NCBI GenBank assembly: GCA_902783095.1
Contig: CACZPX010000230.1
Coordinates: 1 to 5,381, forward strand
Direction of reading: 5' to 3'
DNA from: an uncultured Lachnospiraceae bacterium
GTDB taxonomy: Bacteria; Bacillota; Clostridia; Lachnospirales; Lachnospiraceae
DNA: 5,381 nt
Position 1 is the stretch's first letter. Each line of letters begins with the position of its first letter. Position numbers and translations under genes: made by a program. The notes beneath the pieces were generated by a model. It was not told where the DNA came from. It made no database searches and was given only the letters and a program-made list of their open reading frames with translations. Shown one piece after another: positions 1-4,769 of the stretch.

Positions 1-312
1 GGCATCGTGGTGCAGTGCCAGAACGAGCGCTCCCAGTTCCAGAACAAGGACAAGGCCATGCAGATGTTAAAGGCCAAGCTGTACATGCTAAAGCAGCAGC
101 AGGAACTGGAAAAGGCGAGCGGCATCCGCGGCGAGGTCTCCGACATCGCCTGGGGGCACCAGATCCGCTCCTACGTGCTGCAGCCCTACACGCTGGTGAA
201 GGACCTGCGCACCGACGTGGAGACCGGCAACGTGAACGCCGTGCTGGACGGCGGCATCGACCTGTTCATCAACGGTTATTTGAAGTGGCTCAGCCTGGGA
301 AACAAGGGCTGA
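1..312 (+). CDS. prfB: Peptide chain release factor 2, C-terminal fragment
   Basis: This is the last 103 residues of release factor 2, the class-I factor that recognises UGA/UAA stop codons in the ribosomal A site and triggers peptide release. The frame is open from base 1, so the N-terminal part, including the GGQ loop, lies outside the window. The visible part begins GIVVQCQNERSQ, the segment that follows the GGQ region in the family. It continues with KDKAMQMLKAKLY, then IRSYVLQP and VKDLRTDVETGNV, and ends in the usual FINGYLKW tail. QCQNERSQ rather than ECQDERSQ, together with the KAKLY segment, points to RF2 rather than RF1. The stop is TGA at 310-312, followed directly by a terminator, so prfB ends its transcription unit. 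The programmed frameshift site typical of prfB would be upstream and cannot be checked here. Confidence 0.96.
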   Translation, partial: GIVVQCQNERSQFQNKDKAMQMLKAKLYMLKQQQELEKASGIRGEVSDIAWGHQIRSYVLQPYTLVKDLRTDVETGNVNAVLDGGIDLFINGYLKWLSLGNKG

Positions 313-324
313 CAGATACGCCGT

Positions 325-355
325 AAAAGGCCGGAGCATCCGCTTCGGCCTTTTT
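325..355 (+). terminator. Rho-independent terminator of prfB
   Basis: Bases 325-337 pair with 342-354 around a 4-base ATCC loop (338-341). The pairing is AAAAGGCCGGAGC against GCTTCGGCCTTTT, with one G-T wobble (334/345). A T-run at 350-355 closes the structure. It starts 13 bases after the prfB stop codon. The A-run on the 5' side means it could also work on the minus strand, but no minus-strand gene lies nearby. Confidence 0.93.
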
Positions 356-384
356 GCATACCGAAACGGTAGCGGCAGGTTTTT

Positions 385-401
385 GTCGCCCGACAGGCGA
401 C
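385..401. repeat. Small inverted repeat in the prfB-ADP-ribosylglycohydrolase gap
   Basis: GTCGCC (385-390) and GGCGAC (396-401) form a perfect 6-bp inverted repeat around CGACA. No T-run follows on the plus strand, so it is not a convincing plus-strand terminator. A T-run lies on the 5' side (380-384). The remaining bases 402-462 hold no clear sigma-70 promoter: a TAGAAT at 423-428 resembles a -10 but has no -35 at the right distance. The function is unknown and the repeat could be chance in GC-rich DNA. Confidence 0.3.
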
Positions 402-462
402 CACGGACGGGCTTTTGGATGATAGAATGATCCCGTAAACAGAAAACGATCACGATCGATAC

Positions 463-470
463 GGAGGGAG
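463..470 (+). promoter_or_regulatory. Ribosome binding site of the ADP-ribosylglycohydrolase gene
   Basis: GGAGGGAG ends 5 bases before the ATG at 476. It is a strong match to the anti-Shine-Dalgarno sequence and fixes the start codon. Confidence 0.85.
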
Positions 471-475
471 ACAGC

Positions 476-1396
476 ATGTACGGAGCAGCCATCGGCGATA
501 TTGTGGGATCCAAATATGAGTTTGACAACATACACACAAAGGCGTTTCCGTTCGTTTCGGCGGACTGCGACTTTACGGACGATACGGTGATGACCGTGGC
601 GGTGGCAAAAGCCCTGATGCAGGCCCGCGCGGAGAATAAGCCCTTTCAGCCGCTTCTGGTGCAGGCTATGCAGGACTTTGGCCGGCGTTATCCCGGCCGC
701 GGTTACGGCGGAAGATTCGGCGCCTGGCTGTATGAAAGCGACCCGAAACCGTACAACAGTTACGGCAACGGCGCGGCCATGCGCGTGTCGCCCTGCGGCC
801 TGATCGCGGTGACCATGGAGGAGGCGCTGGCGCTCGCCAAAGCCTCAGCGGAGGTGACGCACGACCACCCGGAGGGGATCAAAGGGGCGCAGGCCACGGC
901 GGCGGCCGTATATCTTGCAAAGACCGGCCGCAGCAAAGAGGAGATCGCCTCCTATGTCCGCGCGCATTATTATCCGCTGGACGAGACGTTAGCGCAGATC
1001 CGCACCTGGTATTACTTTAACGAGACCTGCCAGGAGACGGTGCCGCAGGCGATCCAGGCCTTTCTGGAAGCGGAAAACTATGAGGACGCCATCCGAAACG
1101 CGGTCTCCATAGGCGGGGATTCGGACACCGTGGCGGCGATCACCGGCAGCATTGCCTGGAGCTACTACCGGTTCAACGACAGGGAGCCGGGCTGGACGCG
1201 CTCGGACGCCAAACCCGGCCGCGTGTGGACCGAAGACTGCACCCGCGTGATAGCGGAAAACGGGATAGACGAGGTCCTGCCAAAGGAATTCCTGACGGTC
1301 ATGGAAGACCTGGATATTCTGCGCATGGAACGCTGCGGCGTCTATGAGCGGACGGGCTTTTGCCGGGAGATCCCGCTGCTGCGCCAGCAGAAGTAA
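476..1396 (+). CDS. ADP-ribosylglycohydrolase family protein (DraG-like)
   Basis: This 306-residue cytoplasmic protein has the signature of the ADP-ribosylglycohydrolase (DraG/ARH) fold. These all-helical enzymes use a pair of metal ions (Mg or Mn) to cleave ADP-ribose from modified proteins or other acceptors. The first metal motif is FTDDT at residues 33-37 and the second is GGDSDT at 213-218; together they supply the aspartates expected for the binuclear site. Supporting family segments are GAAIGDIVGS at 3-12, SYGNGAAMR at 95-103 and THDHPEG at 128-134. The length is normal for the family and both metal motifs are intact, so an active enzyme is likely. There is no signal peptide or membrane segment. 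The ATG is set by GGAGGGAG. No ADP-ribosyltransferase gene lies beside it, so the acceptor (protein, nucleic acid or small molecule) cannot be inferred. A TetR-family gene follows on the same strand after about 96 bases, but with its own promoter. Confidence 0.92.
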   Translation: MYGAAIGDIVGSKYEFDNIHTKAFPFVSADCDFTDDTVMTVAVAKALMQARAENKPFQPLLVQAMQDFGRRYPGRGYGGRFGAWLYESDPKPYNSYGNGAAMRVSPCGLIAVTMEEALALAKASAEVTHDHPEGIKGAQATAAAVYLAKTGRSKEEIASYVRAHYYPLDETLAQIRTWYYFNETCQETVPQAIQAFLEAENYEDAIRNAVSIGGDSDTVAAITGSIAWSYYRFNDREPGWTRSDAKPGRVWTEDCTRVIAENGIDEVLPKEFLTVMEDLDILRMERCGVYERTGFCREIPLLRQQK

Positions 1397-1401
1397 TTCT
1401 G

Positions 1402-1430
1402 TGGAAAAATCCCGCAAAAAAGTGTATACT
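1402..1430 (+). promoter_or_regulatory. Predicted sigma-70-type promoter of the TetR-family gene
   Basis: The -35-like TGGAAA (1402-1407, 4 of 6 to consensus) and the -10 TATACT (1425-1430, 5 of 6) are separated by exactly 17 bases. The predicted transcription start is near 1437, at the left arm of the inverted repeat at 1435-1466. This would let the regulator be transcribed separately from the upstream gene. It is a sequence match only. Confidence 0.55.
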
Positions 1431-1434
1431 GACA

Positions 1435-1466
1435 GCGGCGGCATACAGCATTATACGTGCCGCCGC
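1435..1466. repeat. 9-bp inverted repeat upstream of tetR: operator or hairpin
   Basis: GCGGCGGCA (1435-1443) and TGCCGCCGC (1458-1466) are perfect inverted repeats separated by 14 bases. The structure begins 4 bases after the -10 box and covers the predicted transcription start. That position fits an autoregulatory operator for the TetR-family protein encoded just downstream. In RNA it would make a GC-rich 9-bp hairpin followed by GGTTTTG, so a weak terminator for the upstream gene or a leader hairpin is the main alternative. Confidence 0.5.
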
Positions 1467-1492
1467 GGTTTTGTCCGGGAAAGAGAGGCATT

Positions 1493-2122
1493 TTGAGAAA
1501 GAAAGATCCCGAGAACGAACGGTTTCAGCGAAACGCGATCCTTACGGCGGCCTGGAAGCTCTTTCGCGAGAAAGGGTACGAAAAGACCACCCTGCAGGAT
1601 ATCCTGCAGGAGACCGGCGGCAGCAAAGGACGGTTTTACTATTATTACAAGTCCAAGGCCGAACTGTTGGGCTCCCTGTTTGAACTCTTTGACCAGAAAT
1701 ACGAGCAGACCTACCGCGGTTTTGCGCCGGGCATGAGCGGCAACGAGAAGATGATCCGCCTGCAGGCGGCCATCTTCCGGTTCCTGGAGGAAGAAGTGGG
1801 CTGCGAACTGCTCACCAATCTCTATCTGACGCAGCTGGAGGGGAAGACCGAAGTGGATTTCTGGACCACGTCCCGCGTCTATCACGACATCATGACGGAG
1901 ATCGTGGAGCAGGCGGTGGCGGAAAACGACATGCGTGCGGACATCCCGGTCAGCGAGATCGTGGACAGCGTGATCGTGGTGGAGCGCGGCCAGTTCTTTG
2001 ACTGGTGCTTAAAGCGCGGCGCATACTCTCTGCGGGAGCGCGGTTTAAAGAAGGTGGCCGTGCATCTGGGCGGCTTCCATAAAAAGTACGAGGGCTTTGC
2101 CGCACCGGCATTCCTCCGCTGA
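1493..2122 (+). CDS. TetR/AcrR-family transcriptional regulator
   Basis: This is a one-component DNA-binding regulator, normally a dimeric repressor released by a small ligand. With the TTG start it has 209 residues, usual for the family. The N-terminal helix-turn-helix domain spans about residues 13-60 and shows the classic pattern: AILTAAWKLFREKGYEKTT, then LQDILQETGGSKGRFYYYYKSKAELL, with the recognition helix around 43-51. The C-terminal half (about 85-200) is helical and poorly conserved, as expected for a ligand and dimer domain, so the inducer cannot be predicted. I chose TTG at 1493 because AGAGAGG (1482-1488) lies 4 bases before it and the protein then starts just ahead of the first helix. 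A GTG at 1457 is in frame but has no ribosome binding site and sits inside the inverted repeat, so it is less likely. Targets may be itself and the flanking genes. Confidence 0.9.
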   Translation: MRKKDPENERFQRNAILTAAWKLFREKGYEKTTLQDILQETGGSKGRFYYYYKSKAELLGSLFELFDQKYEQTYRGFAPGMSGNEKMIRLQAAIFRFLEEEVGCELLTNLYLTQLEGKTEVDFWTTSRVYHDIMTEIVEQAVAENDMRADIPVSEIVDSVIVVERGQFFDWCLKRGAYSLRERGLKKVAVHLGGFHKKYEGFAAPAFLR

Positions 2123-2141
2123 TTTTGCGGGATGCTGGCGT

Positions 2142-2231
2142 GAAGACGCGGGGGAGACGCGGGGACGGTCCTTGCTGTCCTCATGAAAATGAGGACAGCA
2201 AGGACCGTCCCCGCGTCTCCCCCGTGTCTTC
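2142..2231. repeat. 90-nt long palindrome (REP/MITE-like candidate) with GAAA loop
   Basis: Bases 2142-2184 pair with 2189-2231: 43 consecutive pairs with a single G-T wobble (2148/2225), around the 4-base loop GAAA (2185-2188). The core of each arm contains GGGGACGGTCCTTGCTGTCC and its complement. Each arm also carries an internal direct repeat: AGACGCGGGG at 2144-2153 and again at 2155-2164, mirrored on the right with one change. It lies 19 bases after the tetR stop and abuts the next hairpin. There is no T-run after it, so it is not a simple terminator. Its size and near-perfect symmetry suggest a non-autonomous palindromic element or REP-type sequence. From memory, GGGGACGG-type palindromes recur in other genomes, but this was not searched. 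No flanking target duplication is visible. Confidence 0.85.
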
Positions 2232-2281
2232 GGAAATCAAAAAAGAGACTGCCGCGAAAGCAGTCTCTTTTTTGATTTCCG
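2231..2281. terminator. Bidirectional rho-independent terminator between tetR and upp
   Basis: Bases 2231-2252 pair perfectly with 2260-2281 around the loop CGCGAAA (2253-2259). The stem has six A on the left (2239-2244) and six T on the right (2268-2273), which gives a T-run after a GC-rich stem (GAGACTGC/GCAGTCTC) when read in either direction. It lies between two convergent genes: the tetR stop is at 2122 and the upp stop at 2288-2290. It can therefore end both transcripts. Confidence 0.93.
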
Positions 2282-2287
2282 GAGCGC

Positions 2288-2920
2288 TTACTTGGTGCCG
2301 AAGATGCGGTCGCCGGCATCGCCGAGGCCCGGGCAGATGTACTTGTTCTCGTTTAAGCAGCGGTCTAAGGAGCAGGTGTAGAGCGGCACGTCGGGGTGCA
2401 TCTCCTGAACCTTGGCAACGCCTTCCGGCGCGGCGATGATGCTTAAGAACTTGATGTTCTTGCCGCCGTGCTGCTTGACGAAGTCGATGGCCGCGACGGC
2501 GCTTCCGCCGGTGGCCAGCATGGGATCGAGCAGCAGGATCAGACGCTCGTCGATGGGATCCGGCAGCTTGCAGTAGTATTCGTGCGGCTCGTGGGTGATG
2601 GGATCACGGTACAGACCGATATGACCGACCTTGGCGCTGGGGGTCAGGGACAGGATGCCGTCCACCATGCCCAGGCCTGCGCGCAGGATGGGAACGATGG
2701 CGAGCTTTCTGCCGCTGATCACCTTGGAGGTGCACTTTTCGATCGGGGTCGTGACCTCGATATCCTCTAAGGGCAGGTCGCGCAGCACTTCGTAGCCCAT
2801 CAGGGTGGAGATCTCCTGGATCAGGGCACGGAACTGGCTGGTACCGGTATGGATATCGCGAAGCATGGTGATCTTGTGTTGGATCAGCGGGTGGTCGAGA
2901 ATGGTAAAGTTATTGGACAT
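2288..2920 (-). CDS. upp: Uracil phosphoribosyltransferase
   Basis: This enzyme makes UMP and pyrophosphate from uracil and PRPP in pyrimidine salvage, in the cytoplasm. The 210 residues match the usual bacterial length of about 208-210. The PRPP-binding loop is DPMLATGGS at residues 132-140, the conserved LRAGLGM lies at 79-85, and the C-terminal uracil-binding end is GLGDAGDRIFGTK at 198-210. The N-terminus (ILDHPLIQHKITMLRD) is also typical. The start is the ATG at 2918-2920, with GAGGTG (2926-2931, minus strand) 5 bases upstream; an upstream in-frame ATG at 2956 would add 12 atypical residues and has no equal support. The gene stands alone, divergent from the GT-like gene and convergent with tetR. 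No uracil permease or other pyrimidine gene is adjacent, and no PyrR-type leader is evident. Confidence 0.97.
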   Translation of the reverse strand: MSNNFTILDHPLIQHKITMLRDIHTGTSQFRALIQEISTLMGYEVLRDLPLEDIEVTTPIEKCTSKVISGRKLAIVPILRAGLGMVDGILSLTPSAKVGHIGLYRDPITHEPHEYYCKLPDPIDERLILLLDPMLATGGSAVAAIDFVKQHGGKNIKFLSIIAAPEGVAKVQEMHPDVPLYTCSLDRCLNENKYICPGLGDAGDRIFGTK

Positions 2921-2946
2921 GGTGTCACCTCGATTGTGTTTTTCTA

Positions 2947-2975
2947 AGTTTAGCACCTTTCGAAAGTGCCTTCAA
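2947..2975 (-). promoter_or_regulatory. Predicted upp promoter with a palindromic spacer
   Basis: On the minus strand, TTGAAG (2970-2975) and TAAACT (2947-2952), each 4 of 6 to consensus, are 17 bases apart. The whole spacer (2953-2969) is a dyad. The arms GCAC and GTGC flank a perfect 10-bp palindrome CTTTCGAAAG (2957-2966), with the outer arms offset by half a base pair. The start codon lies 27 bases downstream of the -10 box. The spacer dyad is a candidate operator; the promoter call is moderate because neither hexamer is strong. Confidence 0.45.
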
Positions 2976-3037
2976 GGCAAAATTGTGAAAGATCCGACGT
3001 TCTATGGCAAAACGGCATTTCCTTTTTGAAGTGTATT

Positions 3038-3046
3038 TGTTATAAT
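3038..3046 (+). promoter_or_regulatory. Extended -10 promoter of the GT-like gene
   Basis: TGTTATAAT is a perfect extended -10 element (TGnTATAAT). The -35 region at the proper distance (TTTCCT, 3018-3023, 17-base spacing) is weak, as is common for extended -10 promoters. The predicted start is near 3053, giving a leader of about 79 bases before the ATG at 3132. Confidence 0.7.
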
Positions 3047-3050
3047 CGGG

Positions 3051-3106
3051 AAGGCCGTTTTTTGACGGTTTTTTCGCGTGCTGCCGTGTACTTTGGGCAG
3101 ACCGTC
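3051..3106 (+). other. Foldable 5' leader of the GT-like gene
   Basis: Two mutually exclusive foldings are visible. The first pairs 3051-3058 with 3065-3072 (CCGT/ACGG core plus two G-T and two A-T pairs) and has a T-run at 3069-3074. The second pairs GACGGT (3064-3069) with ACCGTC (3101-3106) and encloses CTGCC (3081-3085)/GGCAG (3096-3100). Both use bases 3065-3069. This could be an attenuator-like switch, but the first hairpin is weak and very close to the predicted transcription start. It matches no riboswitch class I recognise. Confidence 0.25.
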
Positions 3107-3131
3107 CAATACTTTTACGAAAGGAAAGCTT

Positions 3132-4607
3132 ATGGCAGACAGATCAGCAGAGATCTTTGGCAACCGGATGGCGCCGAAGGTCCGCAAAAAAGCCGCAAAG
3201 TCAAAACAAAAGTACATCCGCCGCTTCGGCGACGACGCCGCCCTGCCGCATCCGGCCAAACTGACCGCAAACGACGTGCTGGGGCCGGCCTTCGGCGTAC
3301 AGAACGTCCGTGTGTGCGAGGGGGAGAACGAAGTCCCCTTCGATACCGAAAAGGGCATCATCGTCGGAAATATCCGCATGGGCTTCGGCCACTACCGCAT
3401 CTCCATGGCGATGGCGAGCGCGGCGCACGCGCTGGGTTACACCCCCTACTGGATGGACCTCAATTCCTTCCCGCAGACCACCTGCACCAAGGTGATCGGC
3501 GCGCAGAACGACCTGTATTCCCTGGGGTCGCGCATATCGCAGAAGAGCCGGCTGTTCAACCGGCTGGTGTGGGAACCCATGAACTACGAGGGCTTCCGCA
3601 AGCTCTCCTACAACGCGTCCGACCAGAAAAACGCGGAGCTGATAGCGCCGGTGTTTGCGGACGTTCCCAAAGATATCCCGGTGATCGGCACGCACGTGTG
3701 GCCGGCGCAGGCCGCGCTGCACGCGGGCATGAAATACGTGGTCAACGCGATCCCGGACAACTGGCCCATGGCGCTGCACCTGGCGGAGGGCAGCCTGCAC
3801 ACCGTCCAGACGCACAACGCCTGGCAGGGCTACCGTATTTTAAACGGCATGCGCGGCAAAGAAGTGTTAAAGCCCATGCCGGCGGACAGCCTGCTGTACG
3901 TGGGACACTACGTGGACCATGAACTGGTGGCCAATCTGGAGGCGGACACCGCGGCCAGGCTGGACCGCTTTGCGCACAAAAAGCCCATGCGCTTTCTGCT
4001 CACCGTCGGCGGCGCCGGCGCGCAGAAGGAGATCTTCGCGGCCGTGATCCGCTTTTTGCTGCCGGCCGTCAAAAAGGGCCGGGCCGCGCTGTACGTGAAC
4101 GTGGGCGACTATAAAAACGTGTGGGACCAGCTGGTAAAGGAGATCCCGCCGCTGGCGGCGCTTTCGCAGACGCACTTTGACGATTGGGCGGATACGCAGG
4201 CCTTTGCAGAGCAGGCGCTGACAAAGGATGTGACCGGCATCCACGCCTTCTGGCATCAGGACATCTTCCAGGCGGTCTACGCCACGAACCTGCTGATGCG
4301 CAGCTGCGACGTGCTGGTGACCAAGCCCAGCGAGCTGGCCTTTTATCCGGTGCCGAAGCTGTTTATCAAGCGCATCGGCGGCCATGAGCAGTGGGGCGCC
4401 GTGCACGCCGCGGAGTTCGGCGACGGCACGCTGGAGTGCCGCGACGTTCCGCACACGCTGCAGATGCTTCACCTGTTTTGCCGGGACCGCGTGCTGTTCC
4501 CGGACATGTGCGAAAATATCTTAAAGAACAAGGCCGCCGGCCTGTACGACGGCGCCTACAAGGTCGTAGAAGCCGCCATGGCGATGAAGAAGAACGGAGC
4601 AAAGTAA
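3132..4607 (+). CDS. Uncharacterised GT-B/GT28-like glycosyltransferase family protein
   Basis: I do not recognise a named gene. This 491-residue protein has no signal peptide or membrane segment. Several parts resemble the two-domain GT-B fold of MurG and diacylglycerol glycosyltransferases. An N-terminal glycine/histidine loop, GNIRMGFGHYRISMAMASAAHALGY (79-103), resembles the GxGH motif before the first helix. PDNWPMALHLAEG lies at 208-220. A hinge-proximal glycine loop, VGGAGAQKE (292-300), resembles the GGSxGA loop. A C-terminal segment, DVLVTKPSELAFYPVPKLFIKRIGGHEQWGA (393-423), parallels the nucleotide-sugar-binding 'P..E....P.......HEQ.NA' region. Residues 1-50 are basic and variable. 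The ATG at 3132 is chosen for AAGGAAAG (3121-3128) just upstream; an in-frame upstream extension to 3078 lacks support. Donor and acceptor are unknown. A sugar:cation symporter gene follows on the same strand after a repeat-filled 162-base gap. The fold assignment is inferred from motifs only. Confidence 0.75.
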   Translation: MADRSAEIFGNRMAPKVRKKAAKSKQKYIRRFGDDAALPHPAKLTANDVLGPAFGVQNVRVCEGENEVPFDTEKGIIVGNIRMGFGHYRISMAMASAAHALGYTPYWMDLNSFPQTTCTKVIGAQNDLYSLGSRISQKSRLFNRLVWEPMNYEGFRKLSYNASDQKNAELIAPVFADVPKDIPVIGTHVWPAQAALHAGMKYVVNAIPDNWPMALHLAEGSLHTVQTHNAWQGYRILNGMRGKEVLKPMPADSLLYVGHYVDHELVANLEADTAARLDRFAHKKPMRFLLTVGGAGAQKEIFAAVIRFLLPAVKKGRAALYVNVGDYKNVWDQLVKEIPPLAALSQTHFDDWADTQAFAEQALTKDVTGIHAFWHQDIFQAVYATNLLMRSCDVLVTKPSELAFYPVPKLFIKRIGGHEQWGAVHAAEFGDGTLECRDVPHTLQMLHLFCRDRVLFPDMCENILKNKAAGLYDGAYKVVEAAMAMKKNGAK

Positions 4608-4619
4608 GCGAAGAGAAGA

Positions 4620-4735
4620 GATCCTTCGGGCTGCGCCTTCAGAATGACACAACGTTGTCATCCTGAGCGGAGCGGGACAAAAGCAAGCCCTGTCATCCTG
4701 AACGGAGCGAGCATGGCGAGCGGAGCCGAAGGATC
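4620..4735. repeat. Cluster of three TGTCATCCTGA-type repeats (one inverted)
   Basis: This stretch fills most of the 162-base gap between the GT-like gene and the symporter gene. Two direct copies, 4656-4674 and 4691-4709, match at 18 of 19 bases (TGTCATCCTGAGCGGAGCG, with A for G at one place). A third, inverted and more diverged copy lies at 4621-4649; its complement begins TGTCATTCTGAA. The outer ends GATCCTTCGG (4620-4629) and CCGAAGGATC (4726-4735) are perfect 10-bp inverted repeats, and the inner ATGACA (4644-4649)/TGTCAT (4656-4661) can also pair. Sequences of the form TGTCATCCTGAGCG...GAAGGATC are, from memory, a widespread dispersed palindromic repeat type in bacteria. There is no coding potential worth calling and no good terminator. 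Confidence 0.8.
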
Positions 4736-4757
4736 CAATACGAACGGAATCAAGAAG

Positions 4758-4762
4758 AGGAG
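4758..4762 (+). promoter_or_regulatory. Ribosome binding site of the symporter gene
   Basis: AGGAG in the purine-rich run AGAGGAGAGAGA ends 7 bases before the ATG at 4770. This fixes the start of the partial gene. Confidence 0.85.
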
Positions 4763-4769
4763 AGAGACG

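Noticed and set aside
400..428. Sigma-70 promoter for the ADP-ribosylglycohydrolase gene using TAGAAT at 423-428.
   Set aside because: The sequence 17 bases upstream (ACCACG) does not resemble a -35 box and no TG extension is present, so support is too weak to list as a promoter.
88..537. Minus-strand open frame of about 149 codons over the prfB end and the following gap.
   Set aside because: It is antisense to a clear prfB C-terminus and crosses the terminator. Its translation is Val/His/Gln-rich, as expected from the reverse of GC-rich coding DNA, and it matches no family I know.
2142..2231. The 90-nt palindrome as an ordinary terminator of tetR.
   Set aside because: No T-run follows the stem on either strand, the stem is far longer than needed, and a proper bidirectional terminator lies immediately next to it.
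2921..2956. Longer upp start at the ATG complementary to 2954-2956.
   Set aside because: The 12 extra residues are not typical of the family, and the ATG at 2918-2920 has a good GAGGTG site and gives the standard 210-residue length.
2966..3922. Plus-strand open frame of 318 codons overlapping the GT-like gene.
   Set aside because: Its product is extremely rich in Arg, Gly and Ala after about residue 75. It is a frame shadow of the GT-like gene, whose frame has the motifs and the ribosome binding site.
4620..4735. Short CRISPR-like array.
   Set aside because: There are only two direct copies, the spacing is a single 16-base interval and the third copy is inverted. No cas gene is present and the unit resembles a dispersed palindromic repeat.
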